Positions 24,744 through 32,621 of a stretch of DNA of 64,000 nucleotides are shown piece by piece (the first letter of the stretch is position 1; every line of letters starts with the position of its first letter). The stretch comes from an uncultured Armatimonadota bacterium (lineage in GTDB: Bacteria; Armatimonadota; Fimbriimonadia; Fimbriimonadales; Fimbriimonadaceae): positions 1 to 64,000 of the forward strand of contig CAIUHP010000079.1 in assembly GCA_903899015.1 (NCBI GenBank), read 5' to 3'. The position numbers and the translations under genes were made by a program. A model generated the notes under the pieces. The model had not been told where the DNA came from, did not search any database, and saw nothing but the letters and a program-made list of their open reading frames with translations.

Positions 24744-25619
24744 TCAACTGCGAAGTGCTCTTGATACGGCCCGGATGTGAGCCGGCGAAGTTCCGCAGCA
24801 GCCGCCGATCACGCTTACTCCCCGTGCGACAACGGCTTGGGCCCATGTTGCAAAGTCTTCGGGTGTCAAATCGTATTCGAATTGGTCTCCACGCAATCGA
24901 GGGCTTCCCGCGTTTGGTTGCAGTATCACTGGTGTTTTTGGGGCGGCATCAAGGATTGCCCCTCCCAACACTTGATAGTCTTGAAGACTCAACGAAGTAC
25001 CGCAATTTGCTCCAACGATACTAGCGCCAGCGTCAATCGCAGTTGCGATCGCTTGAGCCGGCTCCGTGCCCAACGCCGTTTGAAGACCGATCGCACCCTT
25101 TTCGAAAGTGAACGATGCGATGATGGGAAGACCGAACTCTCGAAGTGCTTGTACTGTTGTCTCCATTTCATTCGTGTCCGACATCGTTTCAACGATAAAA
25201 CCATCGACACCGGACTCAACAAGAATTCGGGCCTGATTCTTGACCGCCCTGGTCAAATCAGATGTTTCCAAATCACCCAGCGGTGCGAGGAAATCCCCGC
25301 AAGGACCGATATTGCCTAATACCAAACACCTGCCCGTGCTCGCCTCTTTTGCGATGGCGACACTTCCTCGATTGAGCTCTTCAAAGCGGTGAGCGTGCCC
25401 ACTTCGAGCCATCATGATTGGTGATCCACAAAAGGTATTCGTCGTTAGACAATCGGAACCCGCTTCGACATAACTCTTATGAACAGCGAGTACATCCTCA
25501 GCACGGTCTAGGTTCCACGCAATCGACCAGTCACCTTGTTTGAGACCACGTGCAATCAGTTGCGTACCCATAGCTCCGTCCAAAAGGAGAACTTCCCGAC
25601 CTTTAATGAGGGCGTTCAT
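24744..25619 (-). CDS. Homocysteine S-methyltransferase family protein
   Basis: The 291-residue barrel has all three zinc-ligand cysteines of the Hcy-binding domain: C206 in 'GANCGTS' and C274/C275 in 'GGCCGTSP', plus the N-terminal 'LLLDGAMGTQLIARG' and 'CLTTNTFCGSP'. It matches the N-terminal module of MetH and stand-alone MmuM/BHMT-type enzymes, which move a methyl group to homocysteine to give methionine. There is no folate, cobalamin or activation domain. It follows the MtaB-like gene by 15 nt in the same operon, which suggests the methyl donor comes from MtaB chemistry through a corrinoid protein coded elsewhere (inference). An ordinary betaine or S-methylmethionine donor remains possible. 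Confidence 0.87.
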   Translation of the reverse strand: MNALIKGREVLLLDGAMGTQLIARGLKQGDWSIAWNLDRAEDVLAVHKSYVEAGSDCLTTNTFCGSPIMMARSGHAHRFEELNRGSVAIAKEASTGRCLVLGNIGPCGDFLAPLGDLETSDLTRAVKNQARILVESGVDGFIVETMSDTNEMETTVQALREFGLPIIASFTFEKGAIGLQTALGTEPAQAIATAIDAGASIVGANCGTSLSLQDYQVLGGAILDAAPKTPVILQPNAGSPRLRGDQFEYDLTPEDFATWAQAVVARGVSVIGGCCGTSPAHIRAVSRALRS

Positions 25620-25634
25620 CGTTACTGAAAGGGA

Positions 25635-27017
25635 CTAATTGAGATCGTATTCGGCCGCGCGAAAAGTCGTGGTATCGACAACATCCATCATTTTAGCGAT
25701 GAAGACATCTTCTTGTTCCGGTAAGTCGTACAGTTCGTTCCTAATGCGATCGAGCCAGGGAGCCTCGCCATCAGGTAGGTGTAATCGTTTATCGTTGTAA
25801 GCATCGGAGAGAATATCGATCGCGGCCAAACCGGCGGCAACTCCTGCTCGGTAGGCGTTTGGCGCCTCGACAATCTCGGATGCAATTTCCACTGCGCTTT
25901 CGGGAGATAGGATGAGTGCTTGAGGGTCAAGGCCGATGTCGGAGCCAACCATCCATCGCTGCAACATTCCCGATGCGACCGGTCCATCGTTAATGGCCTG
26001 GTTCATTAAGCGAACATCGTAAATGAGTTGCTCCATGCTGCAAGTCGGCGCCATTCTTCCGAGGAGGCGAACATTTTGAACCGATTCATTGGACCATGTA
26101 TCGCAAGCCGCAGCGGCAACATTTCCCATTCCGTTAGCGTGAGCACAAGAGGCGGACTTCCCATCCATCGCCATGGGGAAGCCGGTGATTGCTTTGAGGA
26201 TCACATTTTCGTAGCCGCAATCCTTACCCGGTCCTACCGCTCCAAATTCGTAAGCGACCAAACTTCTAACAGCGGAAATGCTTCGTACTACCGCGGCAAA
26301 AACTTTGGGAATCGTCTTTTGCTCGGCCATGTCCATCGCGGTATTGGCAAAGCTGCATGCGGTGTCTCCCGCTGCGTAAGCTCCGTGACGGTCGGCAACG
26401 GCTTTGAGGTTGCTCCATAGAAATTCCATGTCACGAGCACCCATCACGCAGAGTGAAAAAATAACTTCGCCAACATCGCACGATTGAAGGGCGACGTCAT
26501 GGACCTCTTTTCCGCCAACCGACTCGATACTCAGTAATTCGGCACCCAAGGCAACAGCCCCTTCACACAGATCCAGGATTCCACCCCACAACATTCCTGA
26601 CCGCATCTTTGGAGGGTGCTCGGTTCCTCGCGTGTCACTAGGGGTCATGCGTAAGACTGATTTCAGTCCGTTTTTGACCTCGGCCTCGTGCATGGCATCC
26701 AGAAGAATCCGAACAATTTCGAGCCCCCACTCAGGGTTCTGAGTCATGGGAGGAAGGGATTCAAATTCAACGACTACACCGGGTGCCTCTAGCCCGGAGG
26801 CACGCGTGAGGACTCCGACAATCATTTCTCGATACTGCCGAATAACTTCGGGCATCGTCTCCAGATTGACGATCATCGACGGAAGCGTGAAATTGATCTC
26901 GGGGTAAACGATTCCCCCGCCGATGACCATGCCGGAACGTGTCCTAACTGGCTTCGGTGCATAGCCAAAGGTCAAATGGGTCGGGTTGGATATCGCAAGC
27001 GTGTCAAAAGATGGCAT
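25635..27017 (-). CDS. MtaB-like methanol:corrinoid protein methyltransferase
   Basis: The 460-residue length and N-terminal 'YAPKPVRTRSGMVIGGGIVYPEIN' match the methanol-activating subunit MtaB of methanogens and acetogens. The three zinc ligands known from Methanosarcina barkeri MtaB (Glu164, Cys220, Cys269) have counterparts at almost the same positions: E165 in 'LSIESVGGK', C221 in 'GDTACSFANT' and C267 in 'GKDCGYE'. MtaB cleaves the C-O bond of methanol and passes the methyl group to Co(I) of the corrinoid protein MtaC. No MtaC (DxHxxG motif), MtaA or reactivase gene occurs in this window. The homocysteine methyltransferase gene follows directly. Substrates other than methanol, such as a small methoxy compound, are possible. 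Confidence 0.8.
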   Translation of the reverse strand: MPSFDTLAISNPTHLTFGYAPKPVRTRSGMVIGGGIVYPEINFTLPSMIVNLETMPEVIRQYREMIVGVLTRASGLEAPGVVVEFESLPPMTQNPEWGLEIVRILLDAMHEAEVKNGLKSVLRMTPSDTRGTEHPPKMRSGMLWGGILDLCEGAVALGAELLSIESVGGKEVHDVALQSCDVGEVIFSLCVMGARDMEFLWSNLKAVADRHGAYAAGDTACSFANTAMDMAEQKTIPKVFAAVVRSISAVRSLVAYEFGAVGPGKDCGYENVILKAITGFPMAMDGKSASCAHANGMGNVAAAACDTWSNESVQNVRLLGRMAPTCSMEQLIYDVRLMNQAINDGPVASGMLQRWMVGSDIGLDPQALILSPESAVEIASEIVEAPNAYRAGVAAGLAAIDILSDAYNDKRLHLPDGEAPWLDRIRNELYDLPEQEDVFIAKMMDVVDTTTFRAAEYDLN

Positions 27018-27612
27018 GAACCTCTCTGTCTGGCCTAAAAGGAGGTTACAGTACGCACTGGTTTCAGATATGGGGTCAATTCTGTTGACACGAATCTGAG
27101 GTCAGTTCTTACTTATCGGAAATCGACATCTTACAGCGCATCCTTAGCCAACACGACGGCAGAGACGCAGATCGTGGCGTGAGAATCACGTCCCATGAGC
27201 GAATTCCAACCCGGATGGCGCGGACCGTCCAAGTTGTCTCCGAGAGCGATCCAAATGGAATTGGAATACTCTTTTTTGCCGTGGAACGCCCACTCATCGG
27301 ACAGTTTGCGGAGCGAGCGTTCCTAGTGGCTCCAAAGAGCATTTAACTTCGGCACATAAAACTCAACAAGACACTCTCTACTTTAACTTGGGGAGATGAG
27401 TAACGAACAATTTGCACGTCTAAAGGCTTTGAACCGCTGCGATTTGAATTGACGCGGTCAACTCAATTTGGAACCCGATGGGTCTCATCGCGTCACAGAT
27501 GGAAGAGATCCACTCGTCTTATTTGAGCTCGAAGCGCGGTCAAGACGACTAGGGTGACAGTTGTTAGCTTTCGAATACGGGTAGAAACTAACCCAATGGA
27601 GCATGGTCAAGG
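27018..27612. other. Intergenic region with decayed coding or mobile-element traces
   Basis: No intact gene is convincing in these 595 nt. On the plus strand a frame runs from 27089 to the TAA at 27344-27346 with protein-like composition (80 residues ending 'LFFAVERPLIGQFAERAFLVAPKSI') but without a good start codon; it may be a pseudogene tail. Next to it are two related words, GGGGTCAATTCT (27073) and GAGGTCAGTTCT (27099), spaced 26 nt apart, of a kind often seen near REP-type elements. The 270 nt before the next gene show nothing else I can name. Confidence 0.3.
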
Positions 27613-29418
27613 ATGAGGGCCCCGAGATTTTGGGGTCGGGCGGAACCGATCTGTCGGGTTGCTTATGAGTTCTGTCTCCTATTGGCCGTACTGAGCATGG
27701 TCGTGGTCCTGACCCTACGGTGGAATACTCGGTATTTCAACGTTGACGCGACCAACGATTCCACCCATGTAAGCGCAACCGTTACTACTCCTGAACGATT
27801 CTCGATTGGCGAGCATTTCTCCGCCTATCGCTTCAACCCGGACTGGCAGGAGCCCATTGGCAAAGTCGAGGTCGCGGGTCGTATTGAGAACTCGATTACT
27901 TTCAAGTTTGACCCCAGTTCTTTCCGATGGCCGATGGGTCGCCAAGGACGTGTGATCGGAGTGGAAAACAATGTTTACACAATCAATCTTGGATCAAACC
28001 TTGGACTCGTCAAAGGTAATCGACTCAACCTTTTTGACGAGCGATTGAGAGTTGGTCAGCTTGAAGTCATCGATCCGCAGCCGGACGAGTCACGAGCTGT
28101 TCTCGTGAGCTACCGAACGCCGAGCGCCGTTCCTCAATCGTTATTGGGGCTTACAGTCGGAGAATTTGAAATCGCCAATCAAATCACGGTCGAGCAAATA
28201 ACTGGCTTACCGGCAGTAGAAGGCGGACTTGTAATCGCGATCTTGCTTGGCTATTGCGGACTATGGATTCGACTGAAATCTTCGCCTCTCGAGGCGGTCG
28301 GTCCCAAATTATTAGCTCGCTTTCCGAGGCATCCCCTTACAACCAAGATTTTCCAATCGCTTCTCGGAATTCCGATTGCTTGGTTTGGATCGGAATTCCT
28401 CGCCCGATCGAGTTTTTATTTCATCCGAATCCTATCAGAGAATCTTGCCCATGCTCCGCTGAACCTCAATATTCCGTCTTGGCCGTTAGCCCTCGTTGTC
28501 CTCGGCATTTATGAAGGCTTGCTATGGAGCGGAAAGTCGCCTATTAAGGCAGCGGGAGCTTGGATCGCATTCAAAGGGGGCTTGTTCCGACGAGAGGCTC
28601 GCGAAATGCCGGAACATCTCACGATGTGGCTGTTCCACCTTGTCATTGTTTATGCTTTTGGTCGAACGCTTGGAGCGTTTCTCCAAGAAAATGCAAGCCA
28701 AGGTTTAAGCGCTTCATGGCCAAAAGCACCACCCGTTAAGTTGAGCGGCGTCGAACCAGTGAGTCTTGATGGGTTTGCCCGAACGATCCATTCGACCGCT
28801 TACGCACTCACAAACGCTCCGCACCCGGCGAATTTTGCAGATGGGTTTCTGACTTTTCAGACCGCGGTCTACAACCTCTGCATTCTGGGCTGCTTGCTTG
28901 GCTACGGATACTCCCTTTGTAGTTGGATATGGGGAAAGAAGATCCGAAATATCGACTTCACGCTTATTGGGTGGGCAAGCAATGCCGTGTGTTATGGGCC
29001 CTTGCTCGGAGTGGTACTTTGGCAAATGCTGCCCCCCGCAATGGGCAGAGAGCCGACGGTCACTAACGAATCGATTGTGGTCTTGATGCTGCTCGTCGCT
29101 GGACTTCTCAACGTAGCGTATACATTGAGCATCTGGAACCTTGGCACCATGTTCGGCGTGATGACCGACAAGGGGGTCCGAACGACCGGCTTTTATGCGG
29201 TGGTTCGCCATCCAAGTTACACGCTTGAATCTTTAATGTTCGTCGTGCTCATGTTTCGGGGCCTTTCGAATCCCGCCCAGTGGTTTGCAGTGATGGGATA
29301 TTTAGTGATCTACTGGCTCAGATCGGAGCGCGAAGACCAATTCATGACCGCTTCCAACCCCGAATACACCTCATACAAGGAGAATGTTCGGTACAAGTTC
29401 ATTCCTGGTATCTACTGA
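27613..29418 (+). CDS. Polytopic membrane protein with C-terminal isoprenylcysteine methyltransferase-like (ICMT/PEMT) domain
   Basis: The 601-residue protein starts with a membrane helix (about 17-36), then an extracytoplasmic beta-rich part (about 40-190, with 'GRVIGVENNVYTINLGSNLGLVKGNRLNL', the FlgT/Csg-like 'V-G-x-NxGLVxGxxL' pattern of secreted proteins), and then some eight helices. The last roughly 120 residues match the ICMT/phospholipid methyltransferase family: 'GFYAVVRHPSYTLESLMF' and 'WLRSEREDQFMTASNPEYTSYKENV'. That family takes a methyl group from S-adenosylmethionine in the membrane. The acceptor and the role of the outside domain are unknown. It may be cotranscribed with the GNAT gene that follows. 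Confidence 0.72.
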   Translation: MRAPRFWGRAEPICRVAYEFCLLLAVLSMVVVLTLRWNTRYFNVDATNDSTHVSATVTTPERFSIGEHFSAYRFNPDWQEPIGKVEVAGRIENSITFKFDPSSFRWPMGRQGRVIGVENNVYTINLGSNLGLVKGNRLNLFDERLRVGQLEVIDPQPDESRAVLVSYRTPSAVPQSLLGLTVGEFEIANQITVEQITGLPAVEGGLVIAILLGYCGLWIRLKSSPLEAVGPKLLARFPRHPLTTKIFQSLLGIPIAWFGSEFLARSSFYFIRILSENLAHAPLNLNIPSWPLALVVLGIYEGLLWSGKSPIKAAGAWIAFKGGLFRREAREMPEHLTMWLFHLVIVYAFGRTLGAFLQENASQGLSASWPKAPPVKLSGVEPVSLDGFARTIHSTAYALTNAPHPANFADGFLTFQTAVYNLCILGCLLGYGYSLCSWIWGKKIRNIDFTLIGWASNAVCYGPLLGVVLWQMLPPAMGREPTVTNESIVVLMLLVAGLLNVAYTLSIWNLGTMFGVMTDKGVRTTGFYAVVRHPSYTLESLMFVVLMFRGLSNPAQWFAVMGYLVIYWLRSEREDQFMTASNPEYTSYKENVRYKFIPGIY

Positions 29419-29463
29419 ATCCAAATCTGAGGATTGCGCGATGGTGCGGCTCATAATGAATTT

Positions 29464-30255
29464 ATGCTGCTGACGGACTCATTAATCGATCAGATTCACA
29501 CATTTCGGCTTGAGATGATGTCTCGATCCGTTGATGCGATAAAGGCGGTTCACCCTGATGCAGCAGGCTTGGCCATAGGTGGCGGCTATGCAAAATTCGC
29601 TGGAGACGGTTCACCGCTTACTCAGGTATATGGATTGGGACACCGCGGTTCCCATTATGATCTCGGTGAAGTGGACGATTTCTATCGTGGCCTTGCCACC
29701 AATTGGGAATTGATCGTCACTCCGTTTGCCTCTCCCACACTTCTTCCCGAAGCAGCCAAAGATGGATACATTCCCGACCACTTTGAATCTGTGCTCGCTC
29801 AAGTTGTAGAACGCCCGCTCGTCGAGATGACACCCGGCGTCGAGATCGAAGAAGCGGTCGACGACTTAACTGTTTGGATGCAAGTTTCGGATGCGGCGTG
29901 GAGTGGAAGTGAGGAACTCGCTCAAGACCTGAGCGATCTCGCAAGAATCATGACCGCCTATCCCTCCCGACGATACTTGGCTTCGCTCAACGGCGAGCCT
30001 GCGGCAATCGCGGCGATGGTTTCGATCGGTGATATGCACATGTTTGCGGGAGCGGCAACCCGCCCTCAATTTAGAGGGCAAGGGCTTCAGCAAGCCCTCA
30101 CCCAAAGACGCCTCGCCGATGCCGGGGAGGGCTCGTTCGTGCAAGTTGTCGCACTTCCAGGGTCGCAATCCCATCGCAACCTACAGCGCGTGGGATTCCA
30201 ACCCCTTTATAGTAAATTGGTGATGTACCGAAATCCGATTGTAAGTGCAGCCTAG
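29464..30255 (+). CDS. GNAT-family N-acetyltransferase
   Basis: From ATG 29464 the product has 263 residues; the frame extends to a TTG ten codons upstream. The C-terminal half holds the GNAT acetyl-CoA loop 'AATRPQFRGQGLQQALTQRRL' and the 'RNLQRVGFQPLYSKLVMYRN' ending. The N-terminal half is variable, as in DUF-type acetyltransferases of about 270 residues. The substrate is unknown. It follows the ICMT-like membrane protein by about 45 nt. Its stop codon shares CTAG with the convergent DUF3472-like gene. Confidence 0.8.
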   Translation: MLLTDSLIDQIHTFRLEMMSRSVDAIKAVHPDAAGLAIGGGYAKFAGDGSPLTQVYGLGHRGSHYDLGEVDDFYRGLATNWELIVTPFASPTLLPEAAKDGYIPDHFESVLAQVVERPLVEMTPGVEIEEAVDDLTVWMQVSDAAWSGSEELAQDLSDLARIMTAYPSRRYLASLNGEPAAIAAMVSIGDMHMFAGAATRPQFRGQGLQQALTQRRLADAGEGSFVQVVALPGSQSHRNLQRVGFQPLYSKLVMYRNPIVSAA

Positions 30256-31517
30256 TTCTTGCCCTTCGCTTCTTCCTTCTTGATGAGATCGAGTACATCT
30301 TGGCTGACCGGTTTCGAGGGCTTAACTCCGGAGAATCTGGCACCGTAAGTCGTCGGCCCCTCGTCGGTATAGCCTCCCGATGAAGCGGTAACCCGTGTGC
30401 CATTTACCTTGAAGAAATAATCGTCCCGATAATTGGGCATGCGCGCGGTGTGGGTAAAGGAACCAGCGGTCACTTGAGACCAAACGTCTCCCGTCCGAAC
30501 CAAAGCGGGTCCAAAATCGGCAACGCGTTGTTTTTGCCCCTCTCCGCCCCAGAAATCTTCGATGAAACTATAGAGGCTCTTCAAGTAATGACCATCTTGA
30601 GGTGCCAACCACGATGAGATCAGCCCCCACTTCTTGGTATCGTTAAAATAGTAGTAGCCTGAGTAAATAGTATGGTCACCCTTTGGTTCGGACCGAACTA
30701 GGAACCGCTGTACTTGGCCGGTTTTCCAAGGATATACCAAGTGAGAATGCCCGCCCGTTCCTTCGTTTCCAAAACTACCGGTAAAGACTCCCTTACCTTT
30801 ATCCATTAATTGGACTTGAAGGGTCTTATCGACTTTGTCACGACTCACTTTCTCGGTTCCGCTATCCCACACCGAGAAGATTACTCTTCGTTCTGTAGGG
30901 CTGTTGACCTGGATGCCGAAGTAGCCTCGACTCCAACCACAAGCCATGTAATACGTGGTGAGCGGCGACGTCTTGGGCAGGATTTCGTTATAGAACCAGG
31001 TAACCGGCGCGTCCTTCTCGGTCGGCCAGCGTAGATGAACAGATGCACTGCTGCGCCATCTCGTTTCGTTGGTCAACGCATCTGTTACAGGTTCACCGGT
31101 TAGCTTCAGACCCTCAAATTTGATACCCGTAATCGGGGCAGGACTCGAAAGCACGAAGCGCACGTATCCCACTTTACGAACCTTGAAATCTCCAAGATCA
31201 ACGTAATTGTCTCCCCCTTCTCTAATCTGCGACGTGCCGTTGCCAATTCTTCCATTCGTGTCAGAGACTTCTAGTCTCACCGACTGTTTGAGGGGTTTCG
31301 AGCTGTGGAAGTGGATGGCGGCGACGATGTCACCTGGTTTTCGGAACTTCACGTACCAAACCAAGCGATTCCTTGGATTATCCCAACCTGGCACGGGGCC
31401 CGAGTCGGGAATCGCGATTCCGTCTGGATTCGGCTCAGAATAGGCGCGGAATGCGGGAATTTCTCGAGTCGGAGATTGAAAATGAGGAGAGGTTAAGGCG
31501 AGCGCCATCAAGACCAT
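30252..31517 (-). CDS. Secreted DUF3472-domain protein
   Basis: The 421-residue protein begins with a short hydrophobic stretch (MVLMALALTSPHF), perhaps an abbreviated signal peptide. Residues about 20-145 form a beta-sandwich of the DUF5077 kind that often precedes DUF3472; residues about 165-365 match DUF3472 with 'WFYNEILPKTSPLTTYYMACGW', 'YFGIQVNSPTERRVIFSVWDS' and 'GGHSHLVYPWKTGQ'. The family has no proven activity and is found with polysaccharide-degrading genes, so carbohydrate binding is a fair guess. The ATG lies 4 nt after the stop of the kinase gene, so the two form an operon. Confidence 0.75.
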   Translation of the reverse strand: MVLMALALTSPHFQSPTREIPAFRAYSEPNPDGIAIPDSGPVPGWDNPRNRLVWYVKFRKPGDIVAAIHFHSSKPLKQSVRLEVSDTNGRIGNGTSQIREGGDNYVDLGDFKVRKVGYVRFVLSSPAPITGIKFEGLKLTGEPVTDALTNETRWRSSASVHLRWPTEKDAPVTWFYNEILPKTSPLTTYYMACGWSRGYFGIQVNSPTERRVIFSVWDSGTEKVSRDKVDKTLQVQLMDKGKGVFTGSFGNEGTGGHSHLVYPWKTGQVQRFLVRSEPKGDHTIYSGYYYFNDTKKWGLISSWLAPQDGHYLKSLYSFIEDFWGGEGQKQRVADFGPALVRTGDVWSQVTAGSFTHTARMPNYRDDYFFKVNGTRVTASSGGYTDEGPTTYGARFSGVKPSKPVSQDVLDLIKKEEAKGKN

Positions 31518-31521
31518 GGGG

Positions 31522-32496
31522 TTAGCTTACACTTTCGATTCGATCGACCAGTCGTTTCAATTCGTCCAACCGACTTTGGAACCAGCTTGGGGTCGCTTCC
31601 GCATGGAGATCAGAATCGCATTCGTTAATGATGATGTCGGTGACGAATATATTTCGAATCGCGGCCAGGATGGGCACGGCGCGTAACTCACACTCATTGA
31701 GTTTTCGAACCGACTCATAGCCAGCTAGGAAAGGAACCCAATTCGCTTCTATTTCGCCCGCACCACGTCGAAAGGTCGCAATATCCCACACGAAGGGAGC
31801 GATACCAGTCCACATAAAATCGAACCAAGTTAAGCTCCCATTGTCATCAACATGAGCGTTCCCACCCGCAGTATCTCCGTGAACAATTCCCACCGGCAGT
31901 TCCAACCAAAGTGGCTCGATCATGCTTGAAAGCTGGTCAGAGATTCTGCGCACTTCTGAAGTAGACAAGCTCATTGAGTTCAATCGTTTGATCCACCGGT
32001 CAGCGGGTTCGGAGAGCAGGTCTAGAAGAGAATAGTTGCGTAGACTTCTAGCCTGATCCTGAAGCAAAGGCGTTGTTTGATGAAGCAGAGCTAATTCTCG
32101 TCCAAAGATATCCCACCCATCTGGCGAATTCCTTGACAGCATCTTGCCGGGTGCGAAATCGAAAACGGCGATCGCTCGAATTCCTTCGACCGCTTGAACG
32201 CAGTGAAATAGTTCACCGTTAGCCGCATAGATGGGCGCCGATACCTTTGCTCCACACCTCTTCATGGCATCGAGCAACTCCAATTCAGCCTTTACGCGAC
32301 TCGAATCTGAATATCTCAACCGATAGGCTCGAAGGAACAATGGCTCGTCAGGTTGCTCTAATCGATAGCCATCATTTTCGCCACTATGAAAAAAGATGCA
32401 TCGAGTAATTCGCGGTAAGTTCCAAATGTGTTGAACCAATCGTGCTAACTCGAGAGGCTCTAGTCGCGAATATCTTGCTGGGAAGAATTGGTTCAT
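31522..32496 (-). CDS. Aminoglycoside phosphotransferase-like (APH) kinase
   Basis: The 324-residue protein has the catalytic loop 'GIVHGDTAGGNAHVDDNG' and the metal-binding 'WFDFMWTGIAPFVWDIA' of the APH/choline kinase fold, and the N-terminal lobe 'PLFLRAYRLRYSDSSRVKAELELLDAM'. This is the pattern of the homoserine-kinase-II/SrkA-like branch, which phosphorylates small hydroxyl compounds or proteins rather than being a proven resistance enzyme. The substrate cannot be told. It is upstream of and coupled to the DUF3472-like gene. The stretch 32497-32621 before the histidine kinase is AT-rich and likely holds the promoters of both divergent units. Confidence 0.8.
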   Translation of the reverse strand: MNQFFPARYSRLEPLELARLVQHIWNLPRITRCIFFHSGENDGYRLEQPDEPLFLRAYRLRYSDSSRVKAELELLDAMKRCGAKVSAPIYAANGELFHCVQAVEGIRAIAVFDFAPGKMLSRNSPDGWDIFGRELALLHQTTPLLQDQARSLRNYSLLDLLSEPADRWIKRLNSMSLSTSEVRRISDQLSSMIEPLWLELPVGIVHGDTAGGNAHVDDNGSLTWFDFMWTGIAPFVWDIATFRRGAGEIEANWVPFLAGYESVRKLNECELRAVPILAAIRNIFVTDIIINECDSDLHAEATPSWFQSRLDELKRLVDRIESVS

Positions 32497-32621
32497 AACT
32501 AGTCATTTTCTACGAATTGATTTTGAAAAATTCTCGCCTAAAGATAATCCGATCAAAGGTGCTTGGATAGTACAATGATCTATTTGATTTCGCCGACAAT
32601 TAAGATCTGGTTGACGACAAC

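Noticed and set aside
31522-32496. Antibiotic (aminoglycoside) resistance gene
   Set aside because: The APH fold is shared by many metabolic kinases, and the motifs here fit the SrkA/homoserine-kinase-like branch at least as well; there is no resistance context.
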